64,000 nt of DNA from assembly GCA_035651755.1 (NCBI GenBank), contig DASRFA010000039.1:1-64000 (forward strand), in the 5' to 3' direction. The position numbers were made by a program, and so were the translations under genes. Positions 58,360 to 64,000 of the stretch are shown piece by piece. The notes below the pieces were generated by a model. That model made no database searches. It was not told the DNA's origin and saw nothing but the letters and a program-made list of their open reading frames with translations. Each line of letters opens with the position of its first letter. Position 1 is the stretch's first letter. This stretch comes from DASRFA01 sp035651755. Lineage in GTDB: Bacteria > Desulfobacterota > Binatia > UBA12015.

Positions 58360-59418
58360 TCACGAGCCGGAATCGCTGACGCCCGCGGACTCGAACGTCG
58401 CCATGTCGCGCAGCACGTCGAGCGCGGCGTCGATGATCGGGACGACGAGCGCGGCTCCCGTTCCCTCTCCGAGGCGGAGCCGGAGGTCCAGGAGCGGCTC
58501 GATGCCGATCGCCGCGAGGACGCGCGCGTGCCCGATCTCGACCGAGCGGTGCGCCGCGACCAGCGCGTCGCGCGCGGCGGGGCAGAGCCGCACCGCGACC
58601 AGCGCGGCAGCGGCGGCGATGAAGCCGTCGACGACGACCGGGACGCGGCTCGCGGCGCCGCCGAGCGCGACCCCTGCGAGGCCCGCGATCTCGAATCCCC
58701 CGAGCGCCGCCAGCACGCCGAGCGGGTCGTCCGGGTCGGGGTGATTGACGGCGAGCGCGCGCCGGATGACCTCCGCCTTGCGGGCGAGGCCGGCGTCGTC
58801 GACGCCGGTGCCGCGGCCCGTGACCTGCGCGGGGTCGCATCCGGTCAGCGCCGCCGCGAGCGCGCTCGCGGACGTCGTGTTGCCGATCCCCATCTCGCCG
58901 AGACCGAGGAGCGTCGTGCCGTCGGCCGCGAGCTCGTGCGCGATCCGGATCCCGACCTCGAGAGCGGCGACCGCCTGGTCGCGGCTCATCGCGGGGCCGT
59001 GCGCGAGGCTCCGCGTGCCGAGCCCGATCCGCGCGACGCGGATCGCGGGGTGCTCGGGGAGCGGCTCGGCGACGCCCATGTCGACGACCACGACGCGCGC
59101 GCCGGCGCGCCGGGCGAGCACGTTGATCGCCGCGCCGCCAGCCGCGAAGTTGAGGAGCATCTGGCGCGTCACCTCCTGCGGGTACGCGCTCACGCCCTCG
59201 CGCGCGACGCCGTGGTCCGCGGCCATCACGACGATCGCCGCGCGGAGCGGCGGCAGGTCGAGCGTGCCGCGCACGGCCGCGATGCGGCAGGCCAGCTCCT
59301 CGAGCCTGCCGAGGCTGCCGCGCGGCTTCGTCTTGACGTCGAGCCGGCGCTGCGCCGCCGCCGCGAGCGAGGCGTCGGCCGGCGCTACGGACGCGATCGT
59401 CTCGTCGAGGAGGCTCAC
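58360..59418 (-). CDS. cobT: Nicotinate-nucleotide-dimethylbenzimidazole phosphoribosyltransferase
   Basis: 352 residues from GTG 59418 (GTGA overlap with cobU). CobT signatures: DVKTKPRGSLGRLEELA, VVMAADHGVAREGVSAYPQEVT, NFAAGGAAINVLAR, GEMGIGNTTSASALAAALTG, GLARKAEVIRRAL and late VPVVVDGFIAAAAA. It makes alpha-ribazole phosphate from the lower ligand base. Confidence 0.96.
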   Translation of the reverse strand: MSLLDETIASVAPADASLAAAAQRRLDVKTKPRGSLGRLEELACRIAAVRGTLDLPPLRAAIVVMAADHGVAREGVSAYPQEVTRQMLLNFAAGGAAINVLARRAGARVVVVDMGVAEPLPEHPAIRVARIGLGTRSLAHGPAMSRDQAVAALEVGIRIAHELAADGTTLLGLGEMGIGNTTSASALAAALTGCDPAQVTGRGTGVDDAGLARKAEVIRRALAVNHPDPDDPLGVLAALGGFEIAGLAGVALGGAASRVPVVVDGFIAAAAALVAVRLCPAARDALVAAHRSVEIGHARVLAAIGIEPLLDLRLRLGEGTGAALVVPIIDAALDVLRDMATFESAGVSDSGS

Positions 59419-59999
59419 GCGGGCGGCTCTCCGCTTTGCGCCGCCGCGCGCGGCACCACGGCGACCGGCTCCGGGCGCAAGCGAAGAAGGACGCCGAGCG
59501 CGCCGAGGTAGAGCTCGTCGCAGCGCGGCGCGAGTCGCTGGTGCGCGAGCCCGACCGCGTCGCGAAAGGCGCGCCCGAGGGGATGGTCCGGCACGATCCC
59601 GAAGCCGACCTCGTTCGTGACGAGCACGACGTGGCACGGCGGATCGTCGAGCAGCGCGCCGAGCTCGTCGCAGCGGGCGGCGACCGCGGCGGAATCGCAT
59701 CCGCGCATCACGAGGTTCGCGATCCAGAGCGTCAAGCAGTCGACCACCGCGACGTCCGCGCGCTCGGACGCCGCGCCGCGCGCGATCGCCGCCGCGAGAT
59801 CGACCGGCGCCTCCACCGTGACGAAGTCCGCGCCGCGCTCCTCGCGGTGGCGCGCGACGCGCGCGCGCATCTCGTCGTCGAGCGCCTCTGCGGTCGCGAC
59901 GAAGAGCCGGCGCTCGCCGAGCGAGCGCGCCCGGCGGAGCGCGAACGCGCTCTTCCCCGAGCGCGCGCCGCCGCCGATCAGGATGCGGCGCGGGGTCAC
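59415..59999 (-). CDS. cobU: Adenosylcobinamide kinase/guanylyltransferase
   Basis: 194 residues from GTG 59999 (GTGA overlap with cbiZ). P-loop GGGARSGKSAFALRRA, VVDCLTLWIANLV and VTNEVGFGIVPDHPLGRAFRD are CobU family signatures. It phosphorylates adenosylcobinamide and adds GMP. Confidence 0.96.
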   Translation of the reverse strand: MTPRRILIGGGARSGKSAFALRRARSLGERRLFVATAEALDDEMRARVARHREERGADFVTVEAPVDLAAAIARGAASERADVAVVDCLTLWIANLVMRGCDSAAVAARCDELGALLDDPPCHVVLVTNEVGFGIVPDHPLGRAFRDAVGLAHQRLAPRCDELYLGALGVLLRLRPEPVAVVPRAAAQSGEPPA

Positions 60000-60727
60000 G
60001 CGCGCGCCCGCCGCTGGTCGCCGTGCGCGGCGAGCCAGCGCGCGACGCCGCGCGCGGTCGCGACGAAGGCCGCGCGGCCGATCGCCTCGCCGACCGCCGT
60101 GTGGAGGCCGGCGTACGCGAGCTCGGGACGAGCGCGGTCGAGCGGCGACGCGACGATGCAGCAGTCGGTTCCGGTTCCGGTCGCGAGGCGATCCGAGCCC
60201 GGAAGCGCGAGACCAGCCTGCAGGACCGCGGCGGTGCGCGCGGAGCTCGCGATCGAGATCGCCTCGACGAGAGCGGGCTCCGTCAGCGGCTCGGAGGTGA
60301 CGCAGAGGAGATTGATGGTTCCGGCGTGCACCGCGGGCGCCGCCGGCTCCCCGACGCGGCCGCGGTTCCCGAGGCCGACGGTCGCGACGCAGCGCGCGTC
60401 GACGCCGCCGGCGCTCGCGGTCTCCTCCACGCGCGACTCGAGGTCGCAGCTCGTGAGGAAGACGGGCATCGTGGCGAGCCGTTCCGCCGCGAGCGCGGCG
60501 CGCGCGAACGCCGCGGGATCGACCGGCGGCGCGAGCTCGTCGTCGCGCACCGCGAGCCACGCCACTGCGCTGGCGCCACCGATGCCGCCGCCCACCACCG
60601 TCCAGCCGAGCGTGCGATGGGGGCCGCCGAGGTCGACGACGAACCAGCGCCTCGTCCCGGCGCCTTCGGCGCAGACCGCCCCGGGCGCGCGCGCGGTCGT
60701 CTCTTCCGGCTCGTGGCCCGCTCTCAT
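59996..60727 (-). CDS. cbiZ: Adenosylcobinamide amidohydrolase CbiZ
   Basis: 243 residues from ATG 60727. CbiZ motifs include LTSCDLESRVEETA, VGLGNRGRVGEPA, HAGTINLLCVTSEPLTEPALVEAISIASSARTAAVLQAG and GTGTDCCIVASPL. It hydrolyses adenosylcobinamide (or pseudo-B12 amides) to adenosylcobyric acid, feeding CbiB. Archaeal-like salvage enzyme spread among bacteria. Confidence 0.93.
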   Translation of the reverse strand: MRAGHEPEETTARAPGAVCAEGAGTRRWFVVDLGGPHRTLGWTVVGGGIGGASAVAWLAVRDDELAPPVDPAAFARAALAAERLATMPVFLTSCDLESRVEETASAGGVDARCVATVGLGNRGRVGEPAAPAVHAGTINLLCVTSEPLTEPALVEAISIASSARTAAVLQAGLALPGSDRLATGTGTDCCIVASPLDRARPELAYAGLHTAVGEAIGRAAFVATARGVARWLAAHGDQRRARA

Positions 60728-61098
60728 CCGCTCGCCTCGGCGACGTCGAGCTGCGTCGGCCCGCGATGGCCGACGATCTCCCACGCGGACGCGAGGCACG
60801 CGAAGGCGACCAGCCAGACGACGCGCGACTGATAGCGCGGAAACGGCCCCGACGACAGCCCGCACACGGCCGCGTTGATCGCGAGCGCGACCCACGAGAA
60901 GACGTGCAGCTCGCGCGACGCGAGCGCGACGCCGGCGAGCCCGGCGGAGAGGAAGATGACGCTCGCCCCCGCGTAGAGCGCGAACGCGTCCCGCTGGATC
61001 GACGCGATCGCCGCGAACGGCAGCTCGCCGCGCTGCTGGCGCGACCCCGCCAGGCTCGCCGCCTCGCGCGGAAAGCGCTTCCGCACGACACCGGTCAC
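60724..61098 (-). CDS. Downstream piece of a split membrane protein
   Basis: 124 residues from GTG 61098, three transmembrane helices (for example YAGASVIFLSAGLAGVAL). The frame is the same as the gene before it: its GTG directly follows the TAA of the upstream piece. The sequence looks like the C-terminal part of that polytopic protein (FPREAASLAGSRQQRGELPF). Either a true separate gene by reinitiation, or the tail of a gene broken by one stop codon. It overlaps the cbiZ start by ATGA. Confidence 0.6.
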   Translation of the reverse strand: MTGVVRKRFPREAASLAGSRQQRGELPFAAIASIQRDAFALYAGASVIFLSAGLAGVALASRELHVFSWVALAINAAVCGLSSGPFPRYQSRVVWLVAFACLASAWEIVGHRGPTQLDVAEASG

Positions 61099-62103
61099 TT
61101 ACGCGCCGCGACCGTAGGGCTGGAGACCGTCGCCGGTCTCGAACGACATGAGCTGATCGAGCCACGATCGGACCGCCGCCTGCGCGTGCATCCAGGGATG
61201 GCGGCGGAGGGAGTCGAGGACGATCGCGCGCGCTTCGCCCTCGACCGCCTGCAGCCCGCCGAGCTTGTGCACCGGGCTCTCGGGGTCCCAGATGAAGTGG
61301 AGCGCGGACGGCCGGATGTCGCGGCGGTGCGCGCACAGGCGATACGGCGGAGGGGCGCGGTCGCAGACGTCGGCGAGGAGCTGCTGCACGATCCCGTCCT
61401 CGACGAGGCGCGAAAGCACGAACGTCCACGAGGTCTTCGCGAGAAACGGCCGGCCGGCGAGCGCGGTGCTCGCGCCGAGCGCGAAGACGACCGACGCGAG
61501 AAGGACGAGCGCGGCGCGCCGCAGCGCTCCCGCCGGCAGCCAGCCGGCGCCGCGGCCCCGCGCGCGGATCGCATCGACGGCGACGAGCCCGGCCGCGAGC
61601 GGCAGGTGCGACGCGTCCACCACGACCGACCAGAAGAACGCGAGCCCGACCCAGACCGATCGCCAGCCGCGAGCGCGCGGATCGTGCAGGAGGACGAAGA
61701 GCGTCAAGACCAGCACGCCGGTCCAGGCGTCGGGCGCGACCTGTCCGGCGACCCACGCGAGCGGCGTCGTCGCGACCAGCGCCGCGACCGCGACGACCGG
61801 AACCGCCCGGCCCGCGACCGGCGCGTAGACGTCCATCACCCGCAGGACGGCCGCGACGACGAGCGCCGACTGGATGATCGCGACCGGCCACAGCGAGAGC
61901 CCGACGTGCGCGGCGCGGAGGAAGAGCCCGTAGAAGACCGGCCGATCGATCGGAGCGCGGAGCGCGAAGGAGCTGGCGACGTACGCGCCGGTGTCCGAGG
62001 AGACGAGCGGGTAGCCGTTCCAGATCGCCGCCGACGCGACGAGCAGCGTCGACGCGACGAACGCCGCGGAACCAACCCACCGCGGCCGGCCCGGCGCCCG
62101 CAC
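61099..62103 (-). CDS. Polytopic membrane protein, upstream piece up to in-frame TAA
   Basis: 334 residues from ATG 62103, eight or so helices with NGYPLVSSDTGAYVASSF, DRPVFYGLFLRAAHVG and PVAIIQSALVVAAV. The acidic pair near the first helix and late charged loops resemble uncharacterised GT-C-like membrane proteins. The frame ends in TAA 61099-61101 and then continues in phase to 60724. It lies before cbiZ; a role in cobalamin salvage cannot be assumed. Confidence 0.65.
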   Translation of the reverse strand: MRAPGRPRWVGSAAFVASTLLVASAAIWNGYPLVSSDTGAYVASSFALRAPIDRPVFYGLFLRAAHVGLSLWPVAIIQSALVVAAVLRVMDVYAPVAGRAVPVVAVAALVATTPLAWVAGQVAPDAWTGVLVLTLFVLLHDPRARGWRSVWVGLAFFWSVVVDASHLPLAAGLVAVDAIRARGRGAGWLPAGALRRAALVLLASVVFALGASTALAGRPFLAKTSWTFVLSRLVEDGIVQQLLADVCDRAPPPYRLCAHRRDIRPSALHFIWDPESPVHKLGGLQAVEGEARAIVLDSLRRHPWMHAQAAVRSWLDQLMSFETGDGLQPYGRGA

Positions 62104-62106
62104 GCG

Positions 62107-62493
62107 CTACCGCGCGAGCCCGGCGCGCGCGAAGAGGATCCAGCCGACGATGAACGCGAGGCCGCCGATCGGCGTGACGGCGCCGAGCCACGCCTGCCCG
62201 GTCAGCGTGAGGAGGTAGAGGCTCCCCGAGAAGATCGCGATCCCGGCGACGAAGCACCACGCCGCGGCCGCGGTGCCGGCGGAGGCCGCACCGGCGGCCT
62301 CGCGCTGCAGCGTGAGCAGGCCGACCAGGACGAGCGCGAGCGCGTGGTAGAAGTGGTAGCGCACGGCCGTCTCGTAGACGCCGAGCTGCTCGACCCCGAG
62401 GCGCGCGCGCAGGCCGTGCGCGCCGAACGCGCCGAGCGCGACCGCGATCGCCCCGAGCGCCGCTCCGATCGCCACCATCGCGCGTCCCGTCAT
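62107..62493 (-). CDS. DUF423 small membrane protein
   Basis: 128 residues, four helices. LGAFGAHGLRARL, YETAVRYHFYHALALVLVG, WCFVAGIAIFSGSLYLL and AVTPIGGLAFIVGWIL are the DUF423 (YgdD-like) signatures. Located 3 nt before the split membrane gene, so likely the first gene of the cobinamide-salvage run. Function of the family unknown. Confidence 0.9.
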   Translation of the reverse strand: MTGRAMVAIGAALGAIAVALGAFGAHGLRARLGVEQLGVYETAVRYHFYHALALVLVGLLTLQREAAGAASAGTAAAAWCFVAGIAIFSGSLYLLTLTGQAWLGAVTPIGGLAFIVGWILFARAGLAR

Positions 62494-62536
62494 GTGTCGC
62501 CGTCCTCCGTCGCGGCTCCTCTGTGCGCGCGCGACG

Positions 62537-63349
62537 TCATTCGCCGCGGAAGACCGGCTTCCGCTTCTCGACGAACGCCCGCACGCCCTCGCGCGCGTCG
62601 TCCGACTTCGAGAGCACCGTCTGCGCGAGCGCTTCGAGGTCGAGGAGCTCGGCGAGCGTCTGCTCGGCGCCGTGGTAGACGGTCAGCTTCGACGTCGCCA
62701 GGGCGCCCGCCGGGTTGCGCGCGATCCGGCGCGCGAGCTCGGCGACTTCGCGCTCGAACGCGTCGTCCGCGTAGACGCGGTTCACGAGCCCGTCGCGCAG
62801 CGCCTCGTCGGCGGTGAGCGAATCGCCGGTCCACAGGAGCTCGAACGTCCGCGCGGTGCCGACGAGACGCGGAAGGAAGTAGGCGCCGCCGAAGTCCGGC
62901 TGCATGCCGACCCGCAGGAAGGGGACGGAGAAGACCGCCGACGCCTTCGCGACGCGCACGTCGCAGGCGAGCGCGATCACGAAGCCGGCGCCGATCGCAG
63001 GCCCGTTCACCGCAGCCACGATCGGCTTCGGCGTCTCGCGGAAGCGCTGGATCGCGCGCGTCATGCGGAGGAGCTCGCGCGACCGTCGCACGCTCGAGTG
63101 CTCGAGGCGCTCGCCCATCGTCTTCAGGTCGCCGCCCGAGCAGAACGTGTCGCCGGCGCCGGTCACGACGAAGACGCGCACGCGCGGATCGGCGGCGCCG
63201 TCGTCGAGCGCCGTCTCCATCGCGCGCCAGTCCTCGGGCATGACGGCGTTCCGCTTGTCGGGCCGGTCGAGCGTGAGCGTCGCGATGCCGTCGTCGCCGA
63301 CGCGGTAGCGAAGGCCGCCCTCGCCCGCTGCGCTCGCCGGCTCGCTCAT
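62537..63349 (-). CDS. Enoyl-CoA hydratase/isomerase family protein
   Basis: 270 residues. Crotonase fold motifs: ITLTLDRP-like ATLTLDRPDKRNAV, GDTFCSGGDLKTMGE (oxyanion hole), GPAIGAGFVIALACDVRVA and MQPDFGGAYFLPRLVG. The second catalytic Glu of hydratases is replaced by Asp/Gly in this position, as in several isomerases and hydrolases, so the reaction is open. Monocistronic, convergent to nothing and divergent from the ferredoxin. Confidence 0.9.
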   Translation of the reverse strand: MSEPASAAGEGGLRYRVGDDGIATLTLDRPDKRNAVMPEDWRAMETALDDGAADPRVRVFVVTGAGDTFCSGGDLKTMGERLEHSSVRRSRELLRMTRAIQRFRETPKPIVAAVNGPAIGAGFVIALACDVRVAKASAVFSVPFLRVGMQPDFGGAYFLPRLVGTARTFELLWTGDSLTADEALRDGLVNRVYADDAFEREVAELARRIARNPAGALATSKLTVYHGAEQTLAELLDLEALAQTVLSKSDDAREGVRAFVEKRKPVFRGE

Positions 63350-63460
63350 GAGCGAGCGCTAGCTGCGGGCGCGCGATCGGGCAAGCGCCGCCGGGCGCAC
63401 AGCCGAAACGCTGGGCCGGGCGCTGGTGACGGACGAGCGGTTCGGGCTACACGACGCGAC

Positions 63461-63838
63461 ATGGAGCCGAGGTCCAAGAGCCCCGAGAAGGCGCGACGAG
63501 CCGCCGCGCATCCCGATCGCCCCGGCGAGCTCTGCAAGGCGACGCCGGGCGCGTGGGTCCCGGTCGTGGATCGCGCGCGCTGCGAGGCGAAGGGCGACTG
63601 CGTCGAGGTGTGCCCGTACGGCGTGCTCGAGGTCCGACGCATCGAGGACGACGACTACCGCGCGCTCTCCTTCTTCTCGCGGATGAAGGTTCTCGCGCAC
63701 CGGATGCGCTCCGCCTACACGCCGCGCGCCGTCGACTGCCACGCGTGCGGGCTCTGCGTCGTCGCGTGTCCGGAGCACGCGCTGCGCCTCGTCGCGAGCG
63801 GCGCCGCGGCCGGCGGCGCGCCGTCGGCGACGGCCTGA
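63461..63838 (+). CDS. Ferredoxin-like protein with 4Fe-4S motifs
   Basis: 125 residues from ATG 63461. A disordered N-terminus leads to VDRARCEAKGDCVEVCPYGVLEV and, after a 40-residue insert, DCHACGLCVVACPEHALRL. The second motif is a full CxxCxxCxxxCP; the first has CX5CX3CP. Two clusters are therefore likely. It may donate electrons to an unknown oxidoreductase. Next gene starts 16 nt downstream. Confidence 0.85.
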   Translation: MEPRSKSPEKARRAAAHPDRPGELCKATPGAWVPVVDRARCEAKGDCVEVCPYGVLEVRRIEDDDYRALSFFSRMKVLAHRMRSAYTPRAVDCHACGLCVVACPEHALRLVASGAAAGGAPSATA

Positions 63839-63854
63839 CGTTTCGGCTGGCGCG

Positions 63855-64000
63855 GTGGCGGCGGAGGCACGGCGCGGCGACCTCGCGTTCGGCGCCTGGG
63901 TCGGCGCCGGCCTCGCGGTGCTCATTGGAGTCGTCTACCGCGACGCCTTCCGCGCGTGGTTCCTGTCGGACGACTACCACTGGCTCGCGTCGGCCGACGT
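63855..64000 (+). CDS. N-terminus of a membrane protein, cut by the window edge
   Basis: 48 full codons from GTG 63855 are visible: a short charged N-terminus, one hydrophobic helix (FGAWVGAGLAVLIGVVY) and then FRAWFLSDDYHWLAS. A DD pair after the first helix is typical of GT-C glycosyltransferases and related polytopic proteins. The rest lies outside the window, so the call stays open. Confidence 0.5.
   Translation, partial: MAAEARRGDLAFGAWVGAGLAVLIGVVYRDAFRAWFLSDDYHWLASAD

Overview
The window is very GC-rich (roughly 70 percent or more by eye), gene-dense DNA. Coding sequences are mostly packed head to tail, with ATGA or GTGA stop/start overlaps. GTG starts are common and TTG starts occur. 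The gene set suggests a free-living, aerobic, Gram-negative bacterium of the former Deltaproteobacteria/Myxococcota/Binatota type. The evidence is an alternative complex III (ACIII) with a caa3 oxidase, a TonB-dependent receptor, lipoproteins and periplasmic c-type cytochromes, a MbnP/MbnH pair, a PHM-like copper enzyme, and a selenoprotein. The phylum is inferred, not proven. No rRNA, tRNA, CRISPR array or complete insertion sequence was seen.

Layout: 1-0.5 kb holds the tail of a Cys-rich protein and a hairpin-rich duplication. 0.5-4.6 kb is a minus-strand catabolic-type operon (ferritin-like protein, TetR regulator, amidohydrolase, VOC protein, SDR) with a recognisable promoter and an 83-bp tandem repeat upstream. 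4.8-16.7 kb holds a cupin, a ZIP-like/YraQ-like fused membrane protein, a GH36 glycosidase, exonuclease III, an alpha/beta hydrolase plus acyl-CoA ligase, a secreted orphan, an AAA/DUF4143 ATPase and a GST. 16.8-21.7 kb holds DUF3303, VOC, AarF-kinase, SnoaL-like and HIT proteins and a hybrid histidine kinase. 21.9-34.7 kb is one long minus-strand respiratory operon: actABCDEF, a small membrane protein, SCO, and coxB-A-C-D. 35-40.7 kb holds a thioesterase, a TPR protein, orphan glnB with a terminator, a GH15 enzyme, a UGA-decoded peroxiredoxin-like selenoprotein, TatD and a GNAT acetyltransferase.

40.8-47.2 kb is the most unusual region. It holds a TetR regulator, a secreted protein with an in-frame amber codon, a single-polypeptide MbnP-MbnH fusion, a paralogous secreted protein with a CX4CH motif, and, convergent to these, a lipoprotein joining a CX4CH cytochrome-like domain to a PHM/DBM-type copper monooxygenase fold. 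The palindrome TTAC-N5-GTAA lies upstream of both transcription units, so the adjacent TetR protein may control the whole block.

47.2-53.2 kb holds a nucleoside hydrolase/sugar-kinase pair and a receiver - NtrC-type activator - histidine kinase operon with a candidate sigma-54 promoter. 53.2-62.5 kb is cobalamin salvage: a riboswitch-controlled BtuB-type receptor, a VapBC toxin-antitoxin module, and cbiZ-cobU-cobT-cbiB-cobS behind a membrane-protein gene split by a TAA and a DUF423 gene. The end of the window has an enoyl-CoA hydratase, a ferredoxin and the start of a membrane protein.
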